A model generated the notes under the pieces. That model was given only the letters and a program-made list of their open reading frames with translations, had not been told where the DNA came from and made no database searches. Positions 17,333 through 26,035 of a stretch of DNA of 64,000 nt are shown here, piece by piece (the stretch's first letter is position 1; every line of letters starts with the position of its first letter). The position numbers and the translations under genes are program-made. The DNA is from Saccharomonospora xinjiangensis XJ-54 (GTDB lineage Bacteria; Actinomycetota; Actinomycetes; Mycobacteriales; Pseudonocardiaceae), in assembly GCF_000258175.1 (NCBI RefSeq), contig NZ_JH636049.1, positions 4,688,135-4,752,134 of the forward strand, read 5' to 3'.

Positions 17333-17348
17333 GTATAGGACGTTATAC
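17333..17348. promoter_or_regulatory. 16-bp dyad GTATAGGACGTTATAC, copy 2
   Basis: Identical over all 16 bases to 4524-4539, with CC before it in both cases. Here it lies in the intergenic stretch upstream of the DUF574/PhzF unit and just beyond the 3' end of the GT4 gene. The surrounding bases differ from copy 1, so the 16-mer itself is what is conserved. Confidence 0.45.
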
Positions 17349-17422
17349 GACCTGTGAGGTCGCCGAACGCCTCGGACGAGAACCGGCGAGCACCTGCTGC
17401 GGGCCTCAGACACCTCGTCTCG

Positions 17423-18598
17423 TCACCCCCGGTAGGCGCGAGTTCGCACGACGCTGCGGTAGATCTCCTCGAACCGCGCCAGCGTGCGCTGCTCGTCGTG
17501 GGCGAGGGCGATCGCCCTGCTGACGCCTCCCATGCGGCGCCGGAGGTCCGCCGAAGTCAGGATCGCGTCGAGTGCGGCGCCGAGCCCTGCCACGTCACCA
17601 GGCTCCACGAGGTACCCGTTGTCCCCCTGCGACACCAGGTGAGGCAGGGCCACAGCATTCGCCGCGACGACAGGGAGTCCGCACGCCAGCGCTTCCAGCG
17701 TCGCGATGCTCTGCAACTCGGCGACACCCGGGATCGCGAACACGTCCGCGGCCCGGTACACCATCGGGAGCCGCTCGCCGGGCACGAACCCGAGGAACCG
17801 CACCCGGTGGGCGACGCCCTCCCGCTCGCAGAGCCGTTCGAGATCCGCTCGCCGCGTTCCGGTGCCGGCCAGCACGAGCTGCGTGTCGGGACCGGTCACC
17901 GTCGGCAATGCTCTGATCAGCTCGTCGAGCCGTTTCTCCGCGTCGAGCCTGCCGACGTAGACCACCGTGGGCGCGTCAGGCAGCCCCAGCTCACCGCGGA
18001 ATCCCGCCCTCGGGGTTTCGGGCGGGGAGAACCGTCGCGTGTCCACGCCACACGAGACGGCCTCTACTGGCAGGCCGAAGCCGTTCTCGGCGAGCAGGGC
18101 CGCCGCCGCGTTCGTCGGGGTGGTGACGTGATCGGCCCGGTCGTACACCCTGCGGAAATCCCGCCACGCCACGTCGGACACCGTCCGATGCAGGTGACGC
18201 GGGAGGTAGGGAAGCAGGTTGTCCGGCATGAAGTGGTTGGTCGCGACGACGGGCACGCCGTGCCGCCTCGCCGCCCGCACGGCGGCCCTGCCGATCGTGA
18301 AGTGGTCCTGCGTGTGCACCACATCCGGCGCCACCGCCGCGACGAGCCTGCGCAGTAGCGCCGGTACGCCGGGCGGCGGCACGAACCGCACACTCGGATG
18401 AATCAGCAGCCGCGCCGAACCGAGCCGGTGCAGCCACACTCCCGAGTCCCGCACGACCTTGCGCGGGCCCGTCTCCGACGCGCACACCACATGCACCTCG
18501 TGCCCGCGCCTTGCGAGCCCGGACGCGAGGCGGTGTGCGAAGAAGGAGCTTCCGCTGACGTCAGGAGGGTAGGTGTCGGTCGCCATCAACACGCGCAT
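17423..18598 (-). CDS. Glycosyltransferase family 4 (PimB/MgtA-like)
   Basis: A 391-residue GT-B enzyme. The N-terminus MRVLMATDTYPPDVSGSSFF has the GGxE-like acceptor loop altered to SGSS. ELQSIATLEALACGLPVVA (~residues 285-303) is the EX7E donor site. VPVVATNHFMPDNLLPYLP resembles mannosyl- or glycosyltransferases acting on lipid acceptors, an inference only. The ATG at 18598 is chosen because RVLMATD begins the first Rossmann strand; an upstream GTG would add a few residues. It overlaps the preceding exporter gene by 38 bases, so the two are tightly coupled. Confidence 0.87.
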   Translation of the reverse strand: MRVLMATDTYPPDVSGSSFFAHRLASGLARRGHEVHVVCASETGPRKVVRDSGVWLHRLGSARLLIHPSVRFVPPPGVPALLRRLVAAVAPDVVHTQDHFTIGRAAVRAARRHGVPVVATNHFMPDNLLPYLPRHLHRTVSDVAWRDFRRVYDRADHVTTPTNAAAALLAENGFGLPVEAVSCGVDTRRFSPPETPRAGFRGELGLPDAPTVVYVGRLDAEKRLDELIRALPTVTGPDTQLVLAGTGTRRADLERLCEREGVAHRVRFLGFVPGERLPMVYRAADVFAIPGVAELQSIATLEALACGLPVVAANAVALPHLVSQGDNGYLVEPGDVAGLGAALDAILTSADLRRRMGGVSRAIALAHDEQRTLARFEEIYRSVVRTRAYRG

Positions 18599-19457
18599 GA
18601 TCACTGTGTCCCGGGGTTTGCAGGTAGGAGCGGGCGATCCCGGCGACACCGGCCACGATGCCGGTGGCCGACAGCGCCATCCAGGCCGCCGCCGCTGCCG
18701 TGCCGGGCGCGGGCTCGCCCAGGACGAGCACGCCGACCGTCGCGGCCGCGACCGGGTCCGCGATCTCCAGCATGGCGAAGGTCAGCGCGAAACGCCGCAT
18801 ACGGTACGCGTGCTGCTGGGCGAGTCCTCCCGTCGTGAGCAACACGACCACCAGAAGGGTGAGCCAGTCGGCGATCGCGGACGGATCGGTGAGCATGCGG
18901 TGTCCCACGACGCCCACCAACGCCGAGCCGACCCCGAACGTGGTCCCCGCGGCGAACGCCAACGCCGCCGACCGCACGCTGCGTGAGTCCGCAAGCCACG
19001 AGAGCCCCACCGCGGTCCCCGCCACGACGAGGGTGGCCGCGGTGAGCAGCACGGCGGCCTGCGTCGCGAGTCCCGCGCCCTTCGGACCCGGCGGCAGCGC
19101 GAACAGCAACCCCACCAGACCCACCACGATGGCGGCTCCCCCCACCAGCTGAGAACGACCGGGCCTGCGACGGTCGAGCACTGCCTTGACGATCAGCGCG
19201 AACAGCAGCCCGACGGTGCCCACCGGCTGGATGACGCTGACCGGCCCCTGACTGAGTGCCAGCACGTGCAGGCCGACTCCCAGTCCCGCGAACGCGGCGC
19301 CGAGCAGCCACCGGGGTTGCCGCACGAGCCGCAGCAGCCACCGCACGCCCCTCCCGCCGAGAAACCGCATGCCGACCACGACCCGCTCCTGCATCGCGGA
19401 GCCGATCGCGATGAACAACGCCCCGGCCACCGCGAGCGCCACAGCGACCGCGAGCAC
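18561..19457 (-). CDS. DMT-superfamily (EamA-like) membrane transporter
   Basis: A 298-residue protein with about nine or ten transmembrane helices starting at residue 1 (MLAVAVALAVAGALFIAIGS). SQGPVSVIQPVGTVGLLFAL and LGEPAPGTAAAAAWMALSAT lie at the ends of the two repeated halves, as in drug/metabolite transporters. Its C-terminal 38 bases overlap the GT4 gene, so export or flipping of a glycosylated lipid or precursor is a plausible joint role, unproven. It is divergent from the SpoIIE phosphatase gene. Confidence 0.82.
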   Translation of the reverse strand: MLAVAVALAVAGALFIAIGSAMQERVVVGMRFLGGRGVRWLLRLVRQPRWLLGAAFAGLGVGLHVLALSQGPVSVIQPVGTVGLLFALIVKAVLDRRRPGRSQLVGGAAIVVGLVGLLFALPPGPKGAGLATQAAVLLTAATLVVAGTAVGLSWLADSRSVRSAALAFAAGTTFGVGSALVGVVGHRMLTDPSAIADWLTLLVVVLLTTGGLAQQHAYRMRRFALTFAMLEIADPVAAATVGVLVLGEPAPGTAAAAAWMALSATGIVAGVAGIARSYLQTPGHSDHARVDGDRHLPS

Positions 19458-19607
19458 GCTACGACCGCCTTCCTTCGCGACCGGAACCGGTGGCGGGGGC
19501 TGCCCAGTCCCACCTCACGCCGCGCCCTCCTCCCACGGGCGGCCGGATACCCCTGACGTCGCGGACTCATACCGGGCGAAGCGCAGGAGAGGAGACCAAC
19601 GTCCCCA

Positions 19608-20870
19608 GTGGAACGCCTCCGCGACACCTACCGTGGAGACGTGACCGCGACGTGGTTCACCGCGCTCAGCGACGTGATCGACCGTGCTCACCTCGCAGGA
19701 GGCGAGGACCTGGCGACGATCGTCGATGACGCCGTCGCGGGCCTTGGCATGGCCGCCCGGCCCTATCTCGTCGATCTTCCCCAGCGGCACCTGCGTTCCC
19801 TGGACGGTGGTGACCCCGTCCCGATCGGCTCGACCGTCGCGGGCCGCGCGTTCCGGCTCGTCGAGATCCTGCCCGTGAAAGACCGGCGCACCGGCCGTCC
19901 CGCGTTGTGGGTGCCGATGCTCGACGGCGCCCACCGTCTCGGGGTGCTCTACCTCGTGCTGCCGGAGGACGCCGACGCCGACGATCCTGGCCTGCACCAA
20001 TGCTGCTGGGCACTCGGCGGCGCACTCGGTCAGACGGTGATGTCCAAGCTCGCGCAGAGCGACACCCTGAACCGGCTGCGCAGGCCGAGGCCGCTGTCGG
20101 CGTCCGCCGAGCTGCTGTGGCAGCTGTTGCCTCCGCAGACCTTCGCGACCCCGGACATGACGGTCAGCGCCGTGGTGGAATATTACGACGAGGCCGGTGG
20201 CGACGGCTTCGACTACGACTCCAGCGGAGGCGTCGGCTACGTCGCCGCCTTCGACGCCACCGGACACGACCTCCAAGCGGGTCTGGTGTGCTCGACGGCG
20301 CTGGCCGCGACCCGCCACGCGCGCCGCTTGGGCTGCGATCTCAGCGAGATCGCCACCCGCGCCGACGAAGTCGTCCGCGCCAACACATCACACAGCCGGT
20401 TCTCCACGGCCGTGCTCATGCAACTCGACTTCGCGACCGGTGTGCTGACCTACATCAACGCCGGGCATCCGCCGCCGGTGCTGCTGCGCAGCGGCCGCAT
20501 GGCGAAGGAACTCGTCCACGGGCGGCGTCTTCCGCTGGGCCTTCAGCACCTCGACACCGGCAATCCCGCCCCACCGCCTGCCTCCGAACGCCTGCAACGC
20601 GGCGACCGCCTGCTGCTGTACACCGACGGGGTGACCGAGGCCAGGAACACGCGAGGTGAGCATTTCGGCCTCGCCCGCCTTGTGGACACCGTGGAGCGCC
20701 ACAACGCCGCGGGGTTGCCCGCTCCGGAGACGTTACGCAGGGTCACCCATGCCGTGCTCGACCACCAGGAAGGCAGGCTCTCCGACGACGCGACACTGCT
20801 GTTGATGGAGTGGCCGACCCCGGCCCATCCCCGGCTGCTTCCCGCCGCTCAGGCCAGGGCCCCCCACTGA
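19608..20870 (+). CDS. GAF-like + SpoIIE-type PP2C protein phosphatase
   Basis: A 420-residue protein. Residues ~15-150 resemble a sensor (GAF-like) domain. Residues ~180-400 are a SpoIIE/PP2C phosphatase, with GVGYVAAFDATGHDLQAGLV holding the metal-binding Asp-x-x-Gly motif. FSTAVLMQLDFATGVLTYIN and INAGHPPPVLLRSG follow, and LLLYTDGVTEARN carries the second metal aspartate. Such proteins dephosphorylate anti-sigma-factor antagonists and so regulate sigma factors under stress. No partner anti-sigma or STAS gene is adjacent. GTG 19608 follows AGGAGAGGAG at a long spacing; a GTG at 19639 is an alternative start. Confidence 0.88.
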   Translation: MERLRDTYRGDVTATWFTALSDVIDRAHLAGGEDLATIVDDAVAGLGMAARPYLVDLPQRHLRSLDGGDPVPIGSTVAGRAFRLVEILPVKDRRTGRPALWVPMLDGAHRLGVLYLVLPEDADADDPGLHQCCWALGGALGQTVMSKLAQSDTLNRLRRPRPLSASAELLWQLLPPQTFATPDMTVSAVVEYYDEAGGDGFDYDSSGGVGYVAAFDATGHDLQAGLVCSTALAATRHARRLGCDLSEIATRADEVVRANTSHSRFSTAVLMQLDFATGVLTYINAGHPPPVLLRSGRMAKELVHGRRLPLGLQHLDTGNPAPPPASERLQRGDRLLLYTDGVTEARNTRGEHFGLARLVDTVERHNAAGLPAPETLRRVTHAVLDHQEGRLSDDATLLLMEWPTPAHPRLLPAAQARAPH

Positions 20871-21015
20871 CCGTCTCCCGCACCCTCACGTGTGGCCCCA
20901 CTGACGGGACGGCGAGATGCCGGTCACGCGCGATCACGGTCGCACTCGTGTTTCCCTCCCTTGCCGGTGCGGTGCAGGATGGGCGCACTCGCGACCGTAC
21001 GACGAAAGGCCCACG

Positions 21016-21522
21016 GTGACCGATGCGACCACGCCGGTGACACCGGTGACACCACTGCCCACCGCCGACCTCGTCGATGAGCACGGAGACCGGCTCTCGG
21101 TGTGCGACACCCAGTTCCGGCAGTTCGGAGGGCGCCGCTCCTTCTGCGGGCGCGTCCGCACGATCTCCTGCCACGAGGACAACGGCCTGGTGCGGGAGCT
21201 GCTGCGCACTCCGGGGGAAGGCTGCGTGCTGGTGGTGGACGGCGGGGGGTCGTTGCACACCGCGCTCACCGGCGACCTCATCGCCGCCTCCGCGGTCGAG
21301 AACGGCTGGTCGGGTCTCGTCATCAACGGCGCCGTGCGCGACAGCGCCGCGCTCGCCACGATGCCGATCGGCATCAAGGCACTCGGCACCAACCCGCGCA
21401 AGAGCGCGAAGGCGAGCCGGGGAGCGATCGACGTGCCCGTGGGGTTCGGCGGGGTCACGTTCGTGCCCGGTGACGTGCTCCACGCCGACGACGACGGAGT
21501 CGTGCTGCTGCCGCGCGACTGA
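21016..21522 (+). CDS. rraA: RraA family protein (RNase E regulator-like / HMG aldolase)
   Basis: A 168-residue protein. [20 protein letters not shown] (~residues 30-49), [20 protein letters not shown] with its Gly-rich loop, [10 protein letters not shown] and [18 protein letters not shown] match the RraA/4-hydroxy-4-methyl-2-oxoglutarate aldolase fold. The R and D of GAVRDS are the substrate and metal-site residues in the aldolase branch. E. coli RraA binds RNase E; actinobacterial members are often annotated as aldolases, so either role is possible. The GTG start follows AAAGG by six bases. Confidence 0.87.
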   Translation: MTDATTPVTPVTPLPTADLVDEHGDRLSVCDTQFRQFGGRRSFCGRVRTISCHEDNGLVRELLRTPGEGCVLVVDGGGSLHTALTGDLIAASAVENGWSGLVINGAVRDSAALATMPIGIKALGTNPRKSAKASRGAIDVPVGFGGVTFVPGDVLHADDDGVVLLPRD

Positions 21523-21719
21523 ACGTCCACCGCTCGCACGGCGAGGCCGGGTCCGGTGCAGCTTGGCTCGGTCCGAGCGGCGTCGCGCACCAGGGCCTGC
21601 GCCGGGTGACCGCATCCCAGGAGGCTGCCCGGCCCGGCCCGGCGCGGCCCGGTACAGGCCAGCACAGGCCACGCCACGCGCCGGGCAGGCTCGTGGCCGC
21701 ACCGACGCCGTGGACTCCC

Positions 21720-21803
21720 GTGCGGGAAGTGCGGACACGCGTGCAGGAAGTGCGGACACGCGTGCAGGAAGTGCGGACACGCGTGCAGGAAGTGCGGACA
21801 CGC
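21720..21803. repeat. 21-bp tandem repeat array C (4 units, 3 identical)
   Basis: Four head-to-tail 21-bp units start at 21720, 21741, 21762 and 21783. The last three are identical (GTGCAGGAAG then TGCGGACACGC); the first differs only at base 5. The array lies between the convergent RraA and TcmI-cyclase genes, 17 bases past the cyclase stop. Identity between units implies recent amplification. Confidence 0.92.
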
Positions 21804-21819
21804 CGGTGGGCCGGCCGGG

Positions 21820-22155
21820 TCAGGGTGTGGCGCGCCAGTGGTAGAACGGCGTGGCCATCGCGTCCGAGGGCGAGCGCCACGTCTCGGGGTCGAACGGGCG
21901 GATGTAGGCGTCGAGGGCGGCGCTGAGGTCACGGAACTCGCTGACATCGGGGTCGCTGCGTACCCGTTCGACCCTGGTGCCGACATCGCCGTCCGCCTCG
22001 ATCAGGTGGAAGTACAAGCCGTGGAAACGGAACAGGGTGCGCGCGCGGACACCCACCCTCGCGGGAAGGGGGCCAGCGTCGGATTCGGCGAACAGCGCCG
22101 CGACCGCCTCGCTGTCGGCCTCGTCCATCCTCGCGACGATCAATGTGCGGTTCAC
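21820..22155 (-). CDS. TcmI-family type II polyketide cyclase
   Basis: A 111-residue ferredoxin-like-fold protein with the TcmI-family pattern. It starts NRTLIVARMDEADSEAVAAL; FRFHGLYFHLIEAD is central and PETWRSPSDAMATPFYHW is near the end. TcmI-type cyclases close the later rings of aromatic polyketides. It is the last gene of the leftward type II PKS operon and corresponds to whiE ORF VII. The GTG start follows AAGGAG by four bases. A duplicated 37-bp segment separates it from the aromatase gene. Confidence 0.88.
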   Translation of the reverse strand: MNRTLIVARMDEADSEAVAALFAESDAGPLPARVGVRARTLFRFHGLYFHLIEADGDVGTRVERVRSDPDVSEFRDLSAALDAYIRPFDPETWRSPSDAMATPFYHWRATP

Positions 22156-22259
22156 ACCTTCTCCTTGCCCTGCGCGAGGGGACCCGCGTGCGCCCTCGGG
22201 GTTGACATCGTGCGAGGAGCGGGGTTCACAACGTCTCCCTGCCCGGCGCGAGGGGACCC
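22149..22259. repeat. Imperfect 37-bp direct duplication at the aromatase/cyclase junction
   Basis: 22149-22185 and 22223-22259 match at 33 of 37 positions. The right copy encodes the last codons and stop of the aromatase gene. The left copy carries the cyclase ribosome site and GTG start. The copies are 74 bases apart. It looks like a local duplication that split a formerly overlapping stop/start pair. Confidence 0.7.
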
Positions 22260-22723
22260 TGCAACGGTGGCATGGCGGCGGCCTCCGCCTCCAGCACCCG
22301 CTTGACGGCGTTCATCTGGACCGGTGTGTTGGCGTTGATCCGCTCGGTCATACCCTCGTCGTCGATCGGGGCGTCCGGTTTCATCGCGAAGTCCTGGGTC
22401 CATCGCATGAGCACACCGCCTTCGACCTCGTGGTAGGTCCAGCGAATCCGCATGTACTCGAACGGCCCTGTCTCGATCCGGCGCGCCACCACCGTGCGGG
22501 TCGCGGGATCGAGTTCCCTCTCCGACACCCACGACCAGACCCTGCCCTGTTCGTCGGGAACCATGGTCAGGCGGAAGCGGACGCGGTCGCCCGCGTCCTG
22601 AAGCACCTCGGCCTTCGCGTACTCCGTGAACAGGTTCGGCCAGTCCGCGACGTCGTTGGTTCTCGCCCACACGAGGTCCATCGGGGCGTTGACGATCACG
22701 TGGTTCTCCGTGTGTCCCGGCAT
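22226..22723 (-). CDS. Polyketide aromatase/cyclase (SRPBCC, WhiE ORF VI type)
   Basis: A 165-residue START-like protein. HTENHVIVNAPMDLVWARTN (~residues 4-23), then WPNLFTEYAKAEVLQ and RRIETGPFEYMRIRWTYHEV, match the single-domain aromatase/cyclases of spore-pigment and aromatic polyketide clusters. These fold and aromatise the first ring of the ACP-bound poly-beta-ketone. ATG 22723 lies one base after the ACP stop, so translation is coupled. The protein ends ...LQGPLAPGRETL, and part of that 3' sequence is repeated downstream. Confidence 0.88.
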   Translation of the reverse strand: MPGHTENHVIVNAPMDLVWARTNDVADWPNLFTEYAKAEVLQDAGDRVRFRLTMVPDEQGRVWSWVSERELDPATRTVVARRIETGPFEYMRIRWTYHEVEGGVLMRWTQDFAMKPDAPIDDEGMTERINANTPVQMNAVKRVLEAEAAAMPPLQGPLAPGRETL

Positions 22724-22724
22724 G

Positions 22725-22991
22725 TCAGGCCGCCTTCCGCAGGGTGTCGTTGAGAATCGCGAGGAATTCCCGCACGGATCGCGCCTCCTGCGCCTCGGTG
22801 GGCAGGGCGACACCGCGTTCCCGCTCGACGGCCGTGATCACGCCGAGCAGTGCCAGCGAATCGAGCCCGAGTTCGTCGAACGTCGTCGCCGAGTCCACAT
22901 CGGACTGATCGATGCGGAGCCCGCCGGTGGCTGACAGCAGCTCGCCGAGTTCCTCCGCCGTGATCTCCCTGTGGCTGTTCGCTCCACTCAT
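22725..22991 (-). CDS. Acyl carrier protein of the type II PKS
   Basis: An 88-residue acidic protein. DELGLDSLALLGVITAVERE (~residues 38-57) contains the DSL serine that receives phosphopantetheine. It holds the growing polyketide for the KS-alpha/KS-beta pair. The start overlaps the KS-beta stop (ATGA), and the next gene starts one base after its stop, fixing its place in the operon. It corresponds to whiE ORF V. Confidence 0.92.
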   Translation of the reverse strand: MSGANSHREITAEELGELLSATGGLRIDQSDVDSATTFDELGLDSLALLGVITAVERERGVALPTEAQEARSVREFLAILNDTLRKAA

Positions 22992-24283
22992 GGTGTCCTC
23001 CTTCTCCCGGTCATTCCTTCCGAGTCCGTGGCCGATGCGAGTACGACTGCGGAGCTAAATCCGCCGAAGCCTCGCGCGAGCACCAGGACGTGCCGGAGCG
23101 GTCCGCTGCGGGGCGCGCCGGTGACCACGTCGGCAGGCACGGCGACCTCATTCGCGGTGAGTCCCGGTGTCGGCGGTACCACGCCGTCGCGCAGCGCCAG
23201 GGCCGCGGCGGCCACCGCGAACGCGCCTGCCGCCGAGTACGCGCGGCCGAGTCCCGCCGCCACCGCCGTCACCGGCACACGGTCGAACGAGGGGCCGAGA
23301 GCGAGCCGCAGCGCGGCGATCTCGGCCGCGTCGGCCTGCGGCACCGCCATCCCGTCGGCGAACACGGCGTCGATGCCGGTGGGCGGCACGCGGGCTTGTT
23401 GAAGCGCCAGCCGGATCGCGGCGGCCGTCGCCTCCGAGGTGTGCCGCCAGTAGTCGGTGTCTCCCACAGCCTGCTGTGGACCCGTGAACGTCGCCGCATG
23501 CCCTGCCACCGCCGCGAGTGCGCGGACCCCACGGGCTCGCGCGTGCCCGGCGTTCTCCAGCACCAGCACCGCGCCGCCCTCACCCGGCACGTAACCCGAG
23601 GCGTCGTGGGCGAACGGGCGGTACGCCTGAGGGTCGTCACGCTCGCTGAGCAGTCCCGAGCGCCACTGGCAGGTGAGCGCGTACGGGCTGATCGGCGCCT
23701 CGGTGCCGCCGCAGACCTGCACCCGGCACCCGCGCCGGACGGCGAGCCTGGCGTGCGCCACGGCATCCAGCCCGCCTGCCGACTCGCTGCTCACCACCGC
23801 GCACGGGCCCCGCATCGTGTTGGCGATCGAGATCTGCCCCGTCGAGGCCGCGTAGAACCATGCGATGGACTGGTAGGGGCCGACGTGGCGAGGGCCGCGA
23901 GCCCAGAGCGCCTCGATCTCCCGCTGCCCGAACGCGTTGCCGCCCGACCCGGCCGAGGTGGTCACCCCGACGTCGAAGCTGCCGAGGTCACCGGAGCCGT
24001 CCCAGCATTGTGGACCCAGCGCGGCGGAGGCCAGCGCCTGCCAGGTGGCCTCCAGCGCGAACTGCGTCCACAGATCCGTCTGCACCACGATCCGGGGGTC
24101 GAGGGAGCCCGCCGGGTCGAACCGCGTCACCTCGCCCGCGTACCGGACCGGGTAGCGGCCGGGGTCGAACCGGCTGATACGCCGCACACCGCACGCGCCT
24201 GCCAATGCCGACCGCCAGAAGTCCTCGGCGCTCGTTCCCGTCGGGGCCACCACGCCGAGCCCGGTGATCACCACGTCGCTCAT
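22988..24283 (-). CDS. Type II PKS chain-length factor (KS-beta)
   Basis: A 431-residue thiolase-fold protein. It starts [20 protein letters not shown] like KS-alpha but lacks the catalytic cysteine: the aligned segment reads [17 protein letters not shown]. In most chain-length factors this site is a glutamine (…EQAGG…), whereas here it is serine. Other ketosynthase histidines are also not conserved ([14 protein letters not shown] replaces the NAHG motif). It pairs with KS-alpha to set chain length. ATG 24283 follows AGGAGG by five bases and overlaps the KS-alpha stop. It corresponds to whiE ORF IV. Confidence 0.93.
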   Translation of the reverse strand: MSDVVITGLGVVAPTGTSAEDFWRSALAGACGVRRISRFDPGRYPVRYAGEVTRFDPAGSLDPRIVVQTDLWTQFALEATWQALASAALGPQCWDGSGDLGSFDVGVTTSAGSGGNAFGQREIEALWARGPRHVGPYQSIAWFYAASTGQISIANTMRGPCAVVSSESAGGLDAVAHARLAVRRGCRVQVCGGTEAPISPYALTCQWRSGLLSERDDPQAYRPFAHDASGYVPGEGGAVLVLENAGHARARGVRALAAVAGHAATFTGPQQAVGDTDYWRHTSEATAAAIRLALQQARVPPTGIDAVFADGMAVPQADAAEIAALRLALGPSFDRVPVTAVAAGLGRAYSAAGAFAVAAAALALRDGVVPPTPGLTANEVAVPADVVTGAPRSGPLRHVLVLARGFGGFSSAVVLASATDSEGMTGRRRTP

Positions 24284-25548
24284 CGGGCCCTCCTGCCTGC
24301 CGCGTCCAGCACGACAGCCGACTGGAAACCGCCGAACCCACTGCCCACGCTGAGCACCAGATCGACCTGCCGCTCGCGCGCCTCGCGCGGCACGTAGTCC
24401 AGATCGCACTCGGGGTCACGGTGCTCGTAGTTCGCCGTCGGTGGCACCACCCCGGTGTCGATCGCCAGCACACAGGCCACGAGTTCGAGGCTGCCGATCG
24501 CGCCGAGGGAATGCCCGATCATCGACTTGATGGAGCTCATCGGCGTCCGGTACGCGTGCTCGCCGAGACTGCGCTTCACCGCCGCCGTCTCGTGCCGGTC
24601 GTTCTGCTTCGTGCTCGACCCGTGCGCGTTGACGTAGCCGACCTCCCAGGGCTCTGCCTTCGCCGCCCGCAACGCCGCCGTGATCGCCCTCGCCAGCTCC
24701 GCACCCTCCGCCGTCAGCCCGGTCATGTGGTAGGCGTTGCCGAACGTCGCGAACCCGGCGACCTCGCAGTACACCCGCGCGCCCCGCCGCCGCGCCCTGC
24801 CCAGCTCCTCCAGCACGAGCACCGCCGCGCCCTCGCCGAGCACGAACCCGTCGCGCAGCGCGTCGAAGGGCCTGCTCGCCCGCGCGGGCTCGTCGTTGCG
24901 GGCGCTGGTCGCCTTGATGGCGTCGAAACACGCCACCGTGATCGGCGAGATCGGCGCGTCGGCGGCCCCCGCGATCACCACGTCCGCCGCGCCGTCCTCG
25001 ACGGCCATCGCCCCGTAGCCGACCGCGTCGAGGCCCGACGTGCATCCGGTCGAGACGGTGCGCACGGGCCCTCGCGCACCGTGCGCGTCGGCTACCTCCG
25101 CCGCGAGCGTGCTGGGCACCAGCGCGTGGTACAGGAACGGATCGGCGCGCCCCGGATCGACGAGCCATTCGGCCCCGCCGCCGGAGACCTCGACGTATCC
25201 CCGTTCGAGCCGGATCGTCGAGCCCACAGCGGTTCCCATGCTCACCCCCACCCGCCACGGGTCAACGGCGTCGAGTTCGAGTCCGGAGTCGTCCACGGCC
25301 TCCCGCGCCGCCACGAGCCCGAACTGCACGTGCCGGTCGAGGCGGGCGACGTCGGCGGGGTCGAGTCCCTCGGCGAGCGGATCGAAGTCGCACTCGGCGG
25401 CGATCCGCGACCGGAAACCACTCGGGTCGAACAGCGTGATGCCCCTCGTCGCGGTGGTGCCGGCGGTGAGCAGGTCCCAGAACGCCCTCACTCCCGCGCC
25501 ACCGGGGGCCACGACGCCCAGCCCTGTCACGGCGACCCTCCGGATCAT
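24280..25548 (-). CDS. Type II PKS ketosynthase alpha (KS-alpha)
   Basis: A 422-residue condensing enzyme. The full catalytic triad is present: Cys in [15 protein letters not shown] (~residue 170), His in [12 protein letters not shown] (~residue 310) and His in [15 protein letters not shown] (~residue 346). It condenses malonyl units on the ACP together with the chain-length factor. The start overlaps the cupin gene's stop by four bases and follows GGAGG. It corresponds to whiE ORF III; similarity class (spore pigment rather than antibiotic) is inferred from gene order. Confidence 0.95.
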   Translation of the reverse strand: MIRRVAVTGLGVVAPGGAGVRAFWDLLTAGTTATRGITLFDPSGFRSRIAAECDFDPLAEGLDPADVARLDRHVQFGLVAAREAVDDSGLELDAVDPWRVGVSMGTAVGSTIRLERGYVEVSGGGAEWLVDPGRADPFLYHALVPSTLAAEVADAHGARGPVRTVSTGCTSGLDAVGYGAMAVEDGAADVVIAGAADAPISPITVACFDAIKATSARNDEPARASRPFDALRDGFVLGEGAAVLVLEELGRARRRGARVYCEVAGFATFGNAYHMTGLTAEGAELARAITAALRAAKAEPWEVGYVNAHGSSTKQNDRHETAAVKRSLGEHAYRTPMSSIKSMIGHSLGAIGSLELVACVLAIDTGVVPPTANYEHRDPECDLDYVPREARERQVDLVLSVGSGFGGFQSAVVLDAAGRRAR

Positions 25549-26021
25549 GTGCCACCTCCGTCACGTCCTCCTGACGTGGTGGACGGCTCCGTGTCCACGT
25601 GCCCGAGTTCGGGCCGGGGAGCGAGCGGGCCGAGCTGGAACACCACGCGGGCTGGCACGGGCCCCTCGTTGCGGAGCCGGTGCCGGGTTCCTGGTGGGAT
25701 CAGCAGCGCCGAGCAGCACTCCAGATTCCACGGCTCACCGTCGAGATCGACGGTCAGCTCGCCGTCGGCCACGTACAGGAATTCCTCCGAGTACGGGTGA
25801 TAGTGCTCGGCGATGCGTTCCCCCGGCTCCAGCCTGGCCACCCCGAGGAAGCCGGACACCGAACCTGCGTTGCGGGGACTCAGCATCGTGCGGATCACCC
25901 CGCCTCTGCGGTGGTCGGCGGCGATGTCCGCCTCGCGCACACGAACCACGAGGCGTTCGGGCCGACGTCGGTGCACGCCGTCAGCGGCTGTCCGCACCGA
26001 GGGCTCGGTCTCGTCCGGCAT
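25545..26021 (-). CDS. Cupin-domain protein of the spore-pigment-type cluster
   Basis: A 158-residue beta-barrel protein. [20 protein letters not shown] (~residues 68-87) is the first cupin motif with two histidines and a glutamate. [13 protein letters not shown] is the second, with its histidine. Metal-dependent oxygenase or cyclase roles are suggested for whiE ORF II homologues but are not proven. It overlaps the KS-alpha start by four bases and follows the SchA/CurD-like gene by 14 bases. Confidence 0.88.
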   Translation of the reverse strand: MPDETEPSVRTAADGVHRRRPERLVVRVREADIAADHRRGGVIRTMLSPRNAGSVSGFLGVARLEPGERIAEHYHPYSEEFLYVADGELTVDLDGEPWNLECCSALLIPPGTRHRLRNEGPVPARVVFQLGPLAPRPELGHVDTEPSTTSGGRDGGGT

Positions 26022-26035
26022 GATGTCTCCCCTGC

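Noticed and set aside
21720..21803. Repeat arrays as CRISPR
   Set aside because: Units are directly adjacent with no unique spacers, and no cas genes are present.
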